The notes: generated by a model from the letters alone, not told the origin. Shown: positions 31,787-41,323, counted from the first letter of the stretch. The stretch is 60,400 nucleotides of DNA from Kiritimatiellia bacterium (GCA_017509565.1 JAFWPM010000254.1:1-60400); one strand, 5' to 3'. A program made the numbers and translations.

Positions 31787-34700
31787 TCAGGATTGCAGTT
31801 CCGCAAGGAGGCGGCGCAGTTCGCCGGCCTTGCTTCTGGCCTTGGCGGCGCGCTCCATGGCCGAATTGTCGCCGGCGAACTTGGCATAGGCGTTTATGAC
31901 TTCAGGCGCAGGCGTCTCAAGTTCCGCTATGGCCTGCCGGAGTTCGGCGAGAAGGGGCGCGCATTCCGAATCGCGCCCGAGCTGGCGCAGGGCCTTAGCG
32001 CGCCAGTAGTCCATTTCGCCGGCATGGATCCAGCCCTTGAGCGCGTTTTCGAGTTCGGCGCGGCATCCCGCCTCGTCGCCGAGCGCCTTGCGGCACTGCG
32101 CCATGAAGTAGCGGCTCTTAGGCTCGGTTCCGGCGTCGCCGGGGCGGCCGGCCTGGAGGTTTTCGGGGTAGGTCGTAGACTCCTCGAAGAAAGCGAGAGC
32201 CTTTGCGAAGTCGCCGCGCCCCATCGCCTCGGTGCCGAGGCCGAGGCAGGCATCGACAAATGGGGCCAGAAGGCCGTCTGCGCCTTCCCAGACATGGAAG
32301 CGGCGGCCTGTGAGGATTGCATGGGCTTCGGCGAAGCGGCCGACGGCGTTGAGGGCGTAGGCAAGGCGGAGCATGCATGGGTCGTATGACTCCGCCGCCG
32401 CGCGGTATTTTTCGAGAAGGGCCACGCGCTCCGCTGCCGGAATGTCAAGTTTTTCGGCGAGCTTGGAGGCTTCGTCGAGGGTGCGGAAATTCAGCGGATC
32501 GGCTTCGAGGGCGCGCAGGTAGACATCGTATGCCTCGCGGCTGGCGATTCCGGACGGGACGCCGGTATTCGTGAAGTAGGTGCCGGGATGCGAGAGGCCG
32601 AAGGCTATGCAGCGCAGCGCGAGGGCATGGCGCGGCGCGAGGGCGACGCACTTCCTCCAGTCTTCGAGCGCGGCGTCCTTGCGGTCGTGGTTCCATTCGC
32701 AGCAACCTAGGTAGTAGTGGAGGTTGGGGAAGGCCGGGAGAACGGCGGAGTTCCCTCCGCCGCACTGGACAGAAGCCGAGGCGGCGGCGCACTGGGCAGA
32801 AGCCGAAGCGGGCGTGGCGAGCGCGATGCGCAGGGCCTCCTCCTCTTCGAGGCGGTTCGGGAAGACATAGTCGGTCGGCATGGCCTCGGCGTCGCGCCAT
32901 GCGGCTAGGGCGGCGGGGATGTCGCCCTTCTTCGCGAGGGCCGCGCCCTTGAAGACGCCGAAGAGGGCGTTGCGGAGCGAATCGCAGGCCGCGATTGTCT
33001 CGGACAGCGGGAGGGCTTCGGGGCCGGTGCGGAAGGGCTTTTCGGAGGCGGCGCCAGCAAGCGCGGCATCGCAAAGGCGGATTACGTCGTCCCACAGGCC
33101 GACGCCCCAGTAGTCGGAGACCGCCTCAAGGAGCTGCTGCGCCTTGATTCCGCGGTTCGCCAGCGCGGCGGCTGCGCCGTCACGCTCGGCGATGGCCCAG
33201 ACTTCAAGCGGGTCGCAGGCAAGGGCGCGGTCGAAGCACTCATCCGCGCCGTTTCCGGCGCGGCGCAGGAAAATCCCCTTCATCGTCCAGAGTTTGGCTT
33301 CGTCCTGTCCCAGCGCGAGGGCGTCGTCGATTCGGACGAGGGCTTCCGCGAAATCGCCGCGCAGCGAGGCGATTCGGGCGAGCTCCACGAAGGACTCCTT
33401 CTTGTGCGTGAGGCGCCAGGTGCAGCGCCAGAATAGATCCTCGGCGCGCTTGAGGTTCCCGAGGTGGCGCTCGACGAGGGCGAGGTAGTACTCCGGGGCG
33501 GCGTCGAGGGCGCGCGTGTGGTTCTGCGTGGCGCGGGCGACGGCGCGCTCAAGATATGGCTTCGCCGCGACGAAGGAGCCCTCCTTCGCGAGGCGGACGC
33601 CCATTGCGAGGTTGGCGCGGGTGTAGTCCGGGTCGATTTCAAGTGCGCGTTCGTAGTAGGGGACGGGATCGACGAGGCCGTTGTGGAACTGGTCGAGCCT
33701 GAGCCCCGTCTCGTAGGCGAGTTCGGCGCTTGTGTATTCCTTCGGCGGCTTCGGATTGGCGACCTTGGGAGGAAGCGGGTCGCGCGGGTCTGGGCCGACG
33801 GGCGTGTAGGAGAGGAACTCGTGGCCGGAGGCGTCGAAAATCGCGGCGGTGTAGCGCTGGTCGGCCGTTTCCGTGTCCGCCGGGATGATTTCTCGCCAGG
33901 GGTTGTCGGGACCGATTGAAACGCCCTGCTCCTCGAAGACGCAGTCGCGGTCGCGGAAGAGGCGGACTGTGCAGCCTTCAAGTTCGCGCGTTGAGTGGAA
34001 GCCGACGAGGAGCGAGCCGTCCTTTTGGCGGTCAACGTTCACGGCGCCGTCGACCGTCACGTTCTTGACGCCGCCAATGCCCTTGACCGGGAACCAGAAC
34101 TGCTCGACCTTGCGCGTCTCGTAGGGGGCGATCCAGGAATAGTCCGGCTGGTTGTCGCTCCAGCAGCCGACCATGAGCTCAAGGTACGGGCCGTCGTTGT
34201 CGGTAAGGACCTTGTCCCAGACATGGGCCTCGGGGAAGTTGCCCCAGAGGAAGAACTTCTTGCCGACGGTGATGTGGCGGTTGGAGACATGGACTGTGCC
34301 GCACTGCCTGCCGTGGTCGTAGCCGGCCATGAAGGCGTTGTCGGGGTCCATGCCGAAGATGGAGCGCGACTCGATTGTGAAGTTGCGCCACCACGAGAGG
34401 TCCATGTCCCCCTCGATGTCGTTGGCGTACTTCGAGCGCTGCGAGGGCAGCAGCTCCAGCTCCTCCTTGCGCGGGCCTATGGGATAGTGCGTCCAGTAGT
34501 TCTTGTGGTGGTCGAAGCCGAGGTGCATCGACGGCGGGAAGAGAATCTGGTAGTCGTCGCCGCAGTGGACGGAGACGTTCGCCCAGTAGATCATCGACTC
34601 GATCCACGGCCCGCGGTTCATGAAGATGTTCCGGGCGCGCAGGACGGCGCGATCGGGGAGGAGCGAAAGCCCGATTGTCCATTTGAGGCGGCGGCGCAGC

Positions 34701-35155
34701 TCGGTCTCTCCGATCCAGACCGTCGGGGTGCCGTCCGGGGCTGTCGTCGTGCGCCAGTCGATTGGCATGGCGGTAGTCGCGCGGTGGTGGTGCGGGAAGT
34801 TCCATTCGACGCCGCCGGAGATCCACGCGCCCAGCATGCCTATGAGTGCGGGCTTCACGACATGCTGGCGGTAGAAGGTCTCGTAGCCGGTCTGCTTGTC
34901 GGTGAAATTGAGCAGGTGTCCGCCATGTTCCGGAAGAAGGCCGAGGTGGAACCACTTGTTTTCCAGGGTCAGGTACTTGTAGGTTTCATCGGCGCGCCCG
35001 TCATGCAGGACATCCTGCATCGGGTACGGGTAGACGCGGCCCTGGGCGCCCTGGTAGACGCGACCGGTGTAGAAAATCGGCGTCTTGTCGTATCCGCCTG
35101 GGGCGTATGTCGGGAGGACTATGGAGTCTTCGCGGAAAATTGGGGTGTTTTTCAT
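31787..35155 (-). CDS. DUF5107 domain and TPR-repeat protein
   Basis: The 1122-residue protein has no signal peptide. Residues 1-430 match the DUF5107 style of a sugar-mutarotase-like beta-sandwich (KWFHLGLLPEHGGHL, GGVEWNFPHHHRA, HLGFDHHKNYWTHY, WDKVLTDNDGPYLELMVG). Residues about 470-1110 are many TPR units (YYERALEIDPDYTRANLAMG and others). Proteins of this type occur beside glycosidases and are thought to act in the cytoplasm on sugars; the reaction is unknown. Its promoter at 35164-35169 is separate from the GH50-like operon. A 27-base duplication adds a 9-residue repeat inside the TPR region. Confidence 0.8.
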   Translation of the reverse strand: MKNTPIFREDSIVLPTYAPGGYDKTPIFYTGRVYQGAQGRVYPYPMQDVLHDGRADETYKYLTLENKWFHLGLLPEHGGHLLNFTDKQTGYETFYRQHVVKPALIGMLGAWISGGVEWNFPHHHRATTAMPIDWRTTTAPDGTPTVWIGETELRRRLKWTIGLSLLPDRAVLRARNIFMNRGPWIESMIYWANVSVHCGDDYQILFPPSMHLGFDHHKNYWTHYPIGPRKEELELLPSQRSKYANDIEGDMDLSWWRNFTIESRSIFGMDPDNAFMAGYDHGRQCGTVHVSNRHITVGKKFFLWGNFPEAHVWDKVLTDNDGPYLELMVGCWSDNQPDYSWIAPYETRKVEQFWFPVKGIGGVKNVTVDGAVNVDRQKDGSLLVGFHSTRELEGCTVRLFRDRDCVFEEQGVSIGPDNPWREIIPADTETADQRYTAAIFDASGHEFLSYTPVGPDPRDPLPPKVANPKPPKEYTSAELAYETGLRLDQFHNGLVDPVPYYERALEIDPDYTRANLAMGVRLAKEGSFVAAKPYLERAVARATQNHTRALDAAPEYYLALVERHLGNLKRAEDLFWRCTWRLTHKKESFVELARIASLRGDFAEALVRIDDALALGQDEAKLWTMKGIFLRRAGNGADECFDRALACDPLEVWAIAERDGAAAALANRGIKAQQLLEAVSDYWGVGLWDDVIRLCDAALAGAASEKPFRTGPEALPLSETIAACDSLRNALFGVFKGAALAKKGDIPAALAAWRDAEAMPTDYVFPNRLEEEEALRIALATPASASAQCAAASASVQCGGGNSAVLPAFPNLHYYLGCCEWNHDRKDAALEDWRKCVALAPRHALALRCIAFGLSHPGTYFTNTGVPSGIASREAYDVYLRALEADPLNFRTLDEASKLAEKLDIPAAERVALLEKYRAAAESYDPCMLRLAYALNAVGRFAEAHAILTGRRFHVWEGADGLLAPFVDACLGLGTEAMGRGDFAKALAFFEESTTYPENLQAGRPGDAGTEPKSRYFMAQCRKALGDEAGCRAELENALKGWIHAGEMDYWRAKALRQLGRDSECAPLLAELRQAIAELETPAPEVINAYAKFAGDNSAMERAAKARSKAGELRRLLAELQS
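32761..32811. repeat. In-frame 27-bp direct repeat in the DUF5107/TPR gene
   Basis: Units start at 32761 and 32788; CGCACTGG, then A or G, then CAGAAGCCGA is common to both. They encode ASASAQCAA and ASASVQCGG in succession, between two TPR units. The reading frame is preserved. Confidence 0.75.
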
Positions 35156-35163
35156 ACGTTAAG

Positions 35164-35169
35164 ATTATA
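35164..35169 (-). promoter_or_regulatory. Predicted extended -10 element of the DUF5107 gene
   Basis: TGGTATAAT on the minus strand. The expected start of transcription is about 2 bases before ATG 35155; the mRNA should be nearly leaderless. Confidence 0.6.
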
Positions 35170-35269
35170 CCACCTGGCTCCTGGCAGATGCGAACTATAA
35201 TGAACGCAAAATAGCAACTTTTATGCAGGATTCCCGCCTTTTCGACGTGGAAGGAACCGAAGGCAAGGT

Positions 35270-37087
35270 TTACTTGAAGAGCCCTTCCGCTGAAGACTCC
35301 GAGTGGCGCTGGTACATCGCGGCGGCGGTTTCGCGGCAGGCGCCGACAAGCTCGGGATACGGCACGTCGCAGATTGAGACAAAGCCGCATGGGAAGTTCT
35401 CACCGTCAAAGCGACCGGTGAGCGGCTGGTCCTGGTACTGGAACCAGTGGCAGCCGACGTAGCGCGGATCGTCCAGGCATGTTTCAACGTAGTGGCGGAA
35501 ACGCGCCGCACGGTCCTCGGCCCCGAAGGCGTGTACCAGACCGTGGGAGAACTGCCCACGCCCGCCCGTGCAGAAGTGGAACTCGCCAATCAGGAGCGGC
35601 TTGTCCGGCGCGCCCCGCGGCAAGTCGCAGGAAGGCTCCAAGTCGTAGTGGTTTGCGCTTACGACATCGCAATGGCGTGCCGCCGCAAGCCACACCGAGT
35701 CAATCTCCCCGAAGTCGTTGTGGATGCGCGAGCCAAGGTAGAGGTGATTCGGAAGGGCCTCCTTGAGTGCGGCGCGGATGGTCGAGTAATAGGCCTCCGC
35801 CACGGCGGCGACATTCGTCCCGCAGCCGTCCCAGCCGAGTTCGTTATCGACGAATACGCCCAGGCACCAGGGGTCATCCTTGATTTTCGCGGCAAGAATC
35901 GCGGCCGCCGCCGCGATGTCTTCGGCGAACCTTGGTGAGAACACGTCAGGGACGGCACGCCCGTGGGCCTTGCTTCCGTTCCATGTCGGGAGCACGGTTC
36001 GCGACGAGAAGTCGATGCAGGCGCAATACGGTGTGCGGCGCGACTCCCAAACGCAGTCGTGGTTCCAGTTGCCGATGGTGTTGAGGCCCCATGCCCTGAA
36101 GCGGCGGTGCACGGCCCCGGCATGGCGCGCCCTCCAGCCGTCGCCGTATTTGCGTTTGAGGTTTTCGCGCAATGGCCACGCTTCCGCAGCATCCGACCTG
36201 CATTCGAAGAAAGACTCGCGCCCGGCAACGCGCGTAGGCAGTCCCGGATAGACGCTGCACACGCCGAGGGACCAAAACAAATGCCCGTCGGGATTGACGA
36301 ACCACCAGCGGCCATCAACCTTTTCCGTGCGGAAGAAGCCGGTCGCCGCGAGTTGCGGGCCATCCGCCCAGCCGCCGAATCTGTCGGCATTGGGGACCGG
36401 GCCGGCGGCGTTGGCGGCAAGCCAGGCCTCCTCTGCGTCGCGCGCCTCGGCCAATTCGGCGTCGGAGTGAATCTTGCCCGGCCACTCGTCGTGGCGGAAT
36501 TGCCCATAGCGGTCAACGAACGGGAAGAAAGTTCCGGAGGGGATCACCTTCGGCCTCAGGGCGACAAACGCGGTGTCAACGCCCAGGACGACGGGAAGGA
36601 TGCGGCCAGCGGCGACCTGCACCGACGGCGATGGGGCCACATCGGCGGACACCTCGATCCGCCCCGTCCTTGAGAAATCGGGGAGGTCGCCCAACGATGG
36701 CACCTTGCCCAGCATTCCCTCCAAGTCCACGGGGGAGTCGGTGGCGTAGGGAGTGTCGTTGAGCGGGACGACGATCATGCGAACGCCGCCGGGCGGGATG
36801 CGGGTCGCGCGCCACGGGGCTTTCAACCGGCCATCCCCGTCCGAGGACATCCCGTCGCCGAAGACGGCGACGCGAACACGCTGCGCCTGATCGGTCGCGT
36901 TGCTCAAGGCGACGCGCACCTCGCCTACGCCGGAAAGGTCCCACGCCCCGATGCCATGCGGTGGCGCTATGCAAAGGCATGGGCGGCCACCGCCAACGGA
37001 TTTTTCCACGGCAAATGGCAGCGACTCCTCCGCCGCGCCGAACGCGACTGCGAAAAGCCACGCGGCAATGCAGGCAAGCATTTTCAT
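35270..37087 (-). CDS. Secreted GH50-like (beta-agarase-type) glycoside hydrolase
   Basis: The 605-residue protein has a signal peptide (ends AFGAAE), an N-terminal beta-sandwich (residues 25-190) and a TIM barrel. Barrel blocks fit GH50: WFVNPDGHLFWSLGV, WGLNTIGNW, VFVDNELGWDG with Glu416 as likely acid/base, LLIGEFHFC with Glu502 as likely nucleophile, and HWFQYQDQPLTGRFDGEN followed by GFVSICDVPYPELV near the C-terminus. GH50 members characterised so far cleave agarose; in a gut organism another galactan may be the substrate. Its ATG overlaps the stop of the sialidase-like gene (ATGA), so the two are translationally coupled in the second cassette operon. Confidence 0.8.
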   Translation of the reverse strand: MKMLACIAAWLFAVAFGAAEESLPFAVEKSVGGGRPCLCIAPPHGIGAWDLSGVGEVRVALSNATDQAQRVRVAVFGDGMSSDGDGRLKAPWRATRIPPGGVRMIVVPLNDTPYATDSPVDLEGMLGKVPSLGDLPDFSRTGRIEVSADVAPSPSVQVAAGRILPVVLGVDTAFVALRPKVIPSGTFFPFVDRYGQFRHDEWPGKIHSDAELAEARDAEEAWLAANAAGPVPNADRFGGWADGPQLAATGFFRTEKVDGRWWFVNPDGHLFWSLGVCSVYPGLPTRVAGRESFFECRSDAAEAWPLRENLKRKYGDGWRARHAGAVHRRFRAWGLNTIGNWNHDCVWESRRTPYCACIDFSSRTVLPTWNGSKAHGRAVPDVFSPRFAEDIAAAAAILAAKIKDDPWCLGVFVDNELGWDGCGTNVAAVAEAYYSTIRAALKEALPNHLYLGSRIHNDFGEIDSVWLAAARHCDVVSANHYDLEPSCDLPRGAPDKPLLIGEFHFCTGGRGQFSHGLVHAFGAEDRAARFRHYVETCLDDPRYVGCHWFQYQDQPLTGRFDGENFPCGFVSICDVPYPELVGACRETAAAMYQRHSESSAEGLFK

Positions 37088-38241
37088 GATGGTTTCCTTG
37101 TTGAAACTGCGCAGGAAGCCGGGACGCGGAAGCGCCCATTTCTGATGTCATCTTCCCGGAAGGCGGCGAAAAGGATCTGCCGCGTACCAGTGCGGTCGTG
37201 GTCGTAAACGACGGCGATGCGGCCGTCGGGGAGCTGCTGGCCGTCGGGATAGGAGACATTCTCGCGCCCAGTGTCCAAAGGCAGCGCCCAAGGCCATGTC
37301 GCGCCGTCGTCTTCGGAGAGATACGCCGTCATGTCGCGGCGTCCGTTTCCGGATTCGCCGGGGAGTCCGTTCTTCACGAGGAGGAGGTTGCCGGAAGCGA
37401 GCCGCCGGACGAAGAACCGCGAACTTGTGTGCGGCAGGGCGGATGGCCTGGGTTCGGTCCACGTCCATCCGCCATCCGCCGATTCGGCCTCCCATAGGGC
37501 GTTTGGCCCGGTTGCCGCGCGGATGTAGAGTCGCAGCCGCCCGCCCGCGAGTTCAACGATCTGGTGCTCGTCGAACGTCCGCTCGTTTTCCGGAAGAGTG
37601 GCCCCGCCGCGCTCAACGAAGGTTCCGCCGCCGTCGGTCGAGGCGTACACGCACGCGCTGGGCGCCTCCTTCCAGTGCGCCACGGGGAAGAGCCACGTGC
37701 CATCAGAAACGACCGTCGGCTTGCACATCATCACGCCACGCGCGATTTGCCTGAAGCACTGCGAGCCGGCAAGCGCATCTATGTCCGGCACGGCCTCCGG
37801 GTCGAGTTCGGCCATCATGAGCCTGTCGTTCGACGGGTCGCAACGACATCCGGCGTATTTGTCGGATGGATCGGCGGCTGGCGGACAGGTCCGCTCCGTC
37901 CACGTCCAGCGCAATACGCCGTCCGGCGACACCCAGAGTTCCGGATCGAACGCGCGGACGGGGCCGCCGGGGTCGGGATCGTAAACGAGGACTTCACGCC
38001 ATGTCGATCCGCCGTCGGCGCTTGTCGAAAGGATCAGGTAGTTGTCCGCGACCTCGCACCCGGTGGCGCTGGCGTACCACGTCGCCCAAAGGCGTCCGCC
38101 GGAAGGCGATGCAGCAAGCGACGGAATTCCCTCGTGGCAGCGCGTTTCTGGCGCGTATGGGCCCAGCGGGACAGTGAAGACCGCGCCGGCCATGCGCGCA
38201 ACGGCGCGGCGGGCCGGCGCGGCTGAATGGGTGTTTGCCAT
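37084..38241 (-). CDS. Sialidase-like BNR/Asp-box propeller protein
   Basis: The 385-residue protein has no clear signal peptide. Four Asp boxes mark a six-bladed propeller: SADGGSTW, STDGGGTF, SADGGWTW and SEDDGATW. HEGIPSLAASPSGGRLWATWY near the start and SYPDGQQLPDGRIAVVYDHDR near the end are typical of exo-alpha-sialidase-like proteins of environmental Verrucomicrobia and Planctomycetes. Many such proteins are not true sialidases. It begins 6 bases after the FGE-like gene stop and overlaps the GH50-like gene by 4 bases. The start could also be Met17. Confidence 0.8.
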   Translation of the reverse strand: MANTHSAAPARRAVARMAGAVFTVPLGPYAPETRCHEGIPSLAASPSGGRLWATWYASATGCEVADNYLILSTSADGGSTWREVLVYDPDPGGPVRAFDPELWVSPDGVLRWTWTERTCPPAADPSDKYAGCRCDPSNDRLMMAELDPEAVPDIDALAGSQCFRQIARGVMMCKPTVVSDGTWLFPVAHWKEAPSACVYASTDGGGTFVERGGATLPENERTFDEHQIVELAGGRLRLYIRAATGPNALWEAESADGGWTWTEPRPSALPHTSSRFFVRRLASGNLLLVKNGLPGESGNGRRDMTAYLSEDDGATWPWALPLDTGRENVSYPDGQQLPDGRIAVVYDHDRTGTRQILFAAFREDDIRNGRFRVPASCAVSTRKPS

Positions 38242-38247
38242 GTGCGG

Positions 38248-39606
38248 TTACTTCAGCCCGGCGGAGCAGACGACGCGGAAGCCGATGTGGTAGTAGCGGT
38301 CCGACACCGCGCTGCCGTCGCGATACGCCGGCCGGCAGTCGCCCGCCACGTTGCGCCAGCCCCCGCCCCGCCTCACGCGGTTCGCGCCCGCCGCACCGGA
38401 GAGGGTCTTCGCAGGGGCGGAGGGGTCGATGTTCACCGCGCCGCCGTATGCGTTGATGTTGTCCGCGTAAAAGTCAAGGCACCACTCCCACACGTTGCCG
38501 AACATGTCGTATACGCCCCAGGCGTTCGGAAGATAGCTTCCAACGATGGCCGTGCCGCCTGTCGCTCCGCACGACGGCTCGGGGTTGACGTAGGAAGTCC
38601 CGTTCAGAACCTGCCCGCCGTTGCGCTGGTAGCGCCCATGCAGGTTGAGGTTCGCGTCCGCGTCGGTGTTCAGGATGCCCGACCCGTCGCCCCACTTCGT
38701 GTCGCCGTTTCCCGCGCGGGCCGCGAACTCCCACTGGGCCTCGGAGGGGAGGTCGAACAAAATGCCCGTCCTGGCTTTCAGTTTTCCCAGGAAGGAAACC
38801 GGGTTCGGGGCGGCGGGCCAGTTGTAGGTCGCGTCCTCCGCCGAATTGCTGGAGTTGCGGATCTCGTTGTAGCACACCTGCTCCACCGGGCGCATCGCGC
38901 GGTCGGCCGGGTTGTAGAAGTATGACGGTGCGGGGCGGCTCGGCTGCACCAGGTCCCATTGCGCCTGGGTGACGGGGAACACGCCGATGTAGTAGTTATT
39001 CGTGAGCGTCACCTGGTGCGTCGCCTCGCGCGTCGCGTTTCGTTTCGTCTCCAGCGTCGTCGAGCCCATCGTCCACTCCACGTCTTTGGCCATGATTTTG
39101 CGCATGACAAGCTTGGTGGTCCGGTAGTCAGGGTTGCCGAGGATGCCGCCGGGAAGGAACTCTACCGCCGGATAGTATTTCTGCGTGTCTGGCTGGGCGG
39201 CGGCGGAGATGTCGACCACCATGTAGTCGGGAGTGTTGTCGGGCGCCCACGCCGTCACGACGGCGCGCGCGCCGCCTGCCGGGATCTTGTGGTCGGGCCA
39301 CGAGAGGTCGGGGCGCCAGGTGATGGTGTGCTGGCCGTCGCCCGTCACTTTCCGCCAGACGTCGCCCTGCGCGTTGCAGACCGCCTCGCCGCCGATGCTC
39401 GCCCAGACCGTTTCGCCGTTCACCACGGCGTTCGTCTGGACGTCGAGCGTCACTACCGCCGGGGCGTCAGCGAGCGTGTAGGTGACGGTGACAAGGCGGC
39501 TGGAGGCGTCCTGGGACATCACGACGCCGGAGACTTCCGGGGTCGAGGCCTGCGCCGCAAGGGCGGCGGCGGTTGCGAATGAGAGAAGAATTGCCGATGT
39601 TTTCAT
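38248..39606 (-). CDS. Secreted formylglycine-generating-enzyme-like (SUMF1 fold) protein, copy 2
   Basis: The 452-residue protein has a signal peptide (ends LAAQAST), an N-terminal beta-sandwich (VSGVVMSQ, VTVTYTLADAPAVVTLDVQTN) and an FGE-sulfatase fold (DLPSEAQWEFAARAGNG, WGVYDMFGNVWEWCLDFY, NRVRRGGGW, HIGFRVVC). It shares most of its length with copy 1, including DNTPDYMVVDIS, MRKIMA and the C-terminal AGLK. The cysteine region reads RNVAGDCRPAYRDG, so one cysteine is present where copy 1 has none; a full FGE pair is not evident. It lies 22 bases after the small secreted protein gene, with no strong ribosome binding site, which suggests coupling. Confidence 0.85.
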   Translation of the reverse strand: MKTSAILLSFATAAALAAQASTPEVSGVVMSQDASSRLVTVTYTLADAPAVVTLDVQTNAVVNGETVWASIGGEAVCNAQGDVWRKVTGDGQHTITWRPDLSWPDHKIPAGGARAVVTAWAPDNTPDYMVVDISAAAQPDTQKYYPAVEFLPGGILGNPDYRTTKLVMRKIMAKDVEWTMGSTTLETKRNATREATHQVTLTNNYYIGVFPVTQAQWDLVQPSRPAPSYFYNPADRAMRPVEQVCYNEIRNSSNSAEDATYNWPAAPNPVSFLGKLKARTGILFDLPSEAQWEFAARAGNGDTKWGDGSGILNTDADANLNLHGRYQRNGGQVLNGTSYVNPEPSCGATGGTAIVGSYLPNAWGVYDMFGNVWEWCLDFYADNINAYGGAVNIDPSAPAKTLSGAAGANRVRRGGGWRNVAGDCRPAYRDGSAVSDRYYHIGFRVVCSAGLK

Positions 39607-39628
39607 GATTGGTCAGTCTGGGTCGATG

Positions 39629-39913
39629 TTAGCGGATGATGAGTGTGAAGAAGATGGCCTTGTCAGTGCGGAGCGCGATGCCGTCGGACTCCCCGCTGGT
39701 GCGGTAGCGCAGTTCCAGCGGGGCGTCAGGGACGGCAGCTGCTGAGATGGTGCCAGTCCCGAGCGCGATTCCGGCCGAGGCGACGGAGCAACTGCCTTCC
39801 GTGGCCGCCGCAACGGGGTTGCCCGAGATGATGAACTGGTAGGCGAACGCCTGCGATGCCAGAAGCGCAAGCGAAAGCGCCGCAAAGCCGAGTGGCAGTA
39901 GTAGTTTGTTCAT
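39629..39913 (-). CDS. Small secreted protein of unknown function, copy 2 (paired with an FGE-like gene)
   Basis: The 94-residue protein starts at ATG 39913 behind AGGAGGAGG. A signal peptide (LLLPLGFAALSLALLASQAFA) leaves about 70 mature residues with SGNPVAAATEG, LELRYRTSGESDG and the ending GIALRTDKAIFFTLIIR. The paralogue at 16419-16670 shares the middle block and the ending. The two copies hold the same position, first in an operon and directly before an FGE-like gene. The family is not known to me. A single cysteine lies in EGSCSVAS. Confidence 0.75.
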   Translation of the reverse strand: MNKLLLPLGFAALSLALLASQAFAYQFIISGNPVAAATEGSCSVASAGIALGTGTISAAAVPDAPLELRYRTSGESDGIALRTDKAIFFTLIIR

Positions 39914-39955
39914 TTGCCTCCTCCTGAAAGGCTGGGTTGATTGTGACAGTCAACA

Positions 39956-39961
39956 ATTATA
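39956..39961 (-). promoter_or_regulatory. Predicted -10 box of the second small-protein/FGE-like operon
   Basis: TATAAT on the minus strand, about 40 bases before ATG 39913. Just downstream, 39937-39952 contains TTGACTGTCAC, built on the 9-base palindrome TGACTGTCA, at the expected start of transcription. It could be an operator. Confidence 0.45.
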
Positions 39962-40032
39962 TCTTCAATTCCGCGCAGAAATACTTACTTTTGCCAAAAG
40001 TTTTAAGCCTGCCCCGGCGTCGCTGGCGCGCA

Positions 40033-41202
40033 CTATTTGCGATTGAGCCTGCGCCAATCGCGCATGGTCATGCCAGTTCTGGAGCGGAAGAATTTCTGCA
40101 GCGCCAAATCGGTCTTCCAGCCGCAGAAGGAGGATATGGCGCCGATGGCGGTGTCCGTCTGGGCCAGGAGAGTAAATACCTTTTCAAGGCGGATGTGCTG
40201 GATTTCGTTCAGGACGGAATGCCCGGTGGCTTCGCGGAAGCGCATTTCGAAGAGCCAGCGCGAACATTCGAACCGGGCCGCCAGTTTCTCGGCTGTGAGG
40301 CCGTCGCACGCCTCGCGGCGGATCATGTCTATCGCCTCAAGAACGAACTTCTCATGGCGTCCGCGCCCGCCTGTCGATTTGCGACGCACCGCCATCAGCG
40401 GGCCAACGGTGTATGCGTTTCCATCACACGGGGTCTCAGGACCGCATCTATGTGAGATTTTTTCCCCAATCAATTTCGCCGCGAGGAAGCCGGCGCGCTC
40501 ATGGTCGAGCTGGATGCTTGAAATCGTCGGGACGGTCGTCTCGCATATCGCCTCGTTGTTATCGACGCCGAGGAGCGTCAAGTCATGCGGAATGCTGATG
40601 CGGGCGGCGCGCGCGGCGGCTACGGCATAGTAGGCCAAGAAGTCATTGACGGCGAATACGGCGCAATGACGGGGCAGCGCGGCCAACCAGGACGGAAGCC
40701 GCCCGATGAATGACGGCCATTTTTCGCCAGGCCTGTTAAAAACATGGCATGTCATTCCGGAACTCTCGCACAGGGCGCGGAACACCTGCAATCGGAGATG
40801 CGACCATGAATAGTCCGGGCAGACGCCAATTACGGCGTAGGCGGCGGGACGGCCGGCGGACAGTTCGCGGAAGGCGGCGCGCGCTATGGCCTCGTTGTCG
40901 GCCGCGACAAAGGCGGCGCCCCCGGCGCGCAGCGCGGGCGGCGGATGCAGATAGACCACCGGGACGTCGCCGAAGAGCCGTGGCGGAAGGCGCACTTCGT
41001 CATCGGAATTCTCGACGACGCACCCGGCGACCTTGTGGCGCGCGGCGAGAAGCGCCGCCAGGCGCTTCGGCTTCAGCCCCTTCTTCGGGACAATCTCAGC
41101 ATCCCACCCACGCGCCACGCAGTAGCGGCGCAATCCCGATAGCGTCGCCCCATGGATGCGGTCGCCAGATTCAGCATTCAAATATAGGATGGTTCGCTTC
41201 AC
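40033..41202 (-). CDS. XylR-like transcriptional regulator (sugar-binding sensor plus AraC domain), copy 2
   Basis: The frame is open to ATG 41307, but the family-like start is GTG 41202 (KRTILYLNAESGDRIHG), giving 389 residues; the upstream 35 residues look like leader sequence. The sensor domain has CAVFAVNDFLAYYAVAAARAA and LTLLGVDNNEAICE, typical of LacI-like folds. The C-terminal AraC domain has LTAEKLAARFECSR, IGAISSFCGWKTD and FFRSRTGMTMRDWR. It lies between the GH5-like gene upstream and the second cassette operon downstream, all on one strand, and probably controls one or both. It is a paralogue of the regulator at 1072-2256. Confidence 0.85.
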   Translation of the reverse strand: MKRTILYLNAESGDRIHGATLSGLRRYCVARGWDAEIVPKKGLKPKRLAALLAARHKVAGCVVENSDDEVRLPPRLFGDVPVVYLHPPPALRAGGAAFVAADNEAIARAAFRELSAGRPAAYAVIGVCPDYSWSHLRLQVFRALCESSGMTCHVFNRPGEKWPSFIGRLPSWLAALPRHCAVFAVNDFLAYYAVAAARAARISIPHDLTLLGVDNNEAICETTVPTISSIQLDHERAGFLAAKLIGEKISHRCGPETPCDGNAYTVGPLMAVRRKSTGGRGRHEKFVLEAIDMIRREACDGLTAEKLAARFECSRWLFEMRFREATGHSVLNEIQHIRLEKVFTLLAQTDTAIGAISSFCGWKTDLALQKFFRSRTGMTMRDWRRLNRK

Positions 41203-41323
41203 TGTCTGGAAAAATCGCCTGGAGCGACTTTCGACTGGACGCAGTCGAATAAGACAATCATAGCGAAATACCGTGGAAAAATCAAACCCGGCTTGAAAAT
41301 TTAACAAGTGGCGGCCGCAGCTG

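Noticed and set aside
35194-35462. A plus-strand TATAAT near 35196 and a 79-codon frame behind it
   Set aside because: The frame lies opposite the end of the GH50-like gene and its translation is not protein-like; the -10 match is probably chance.
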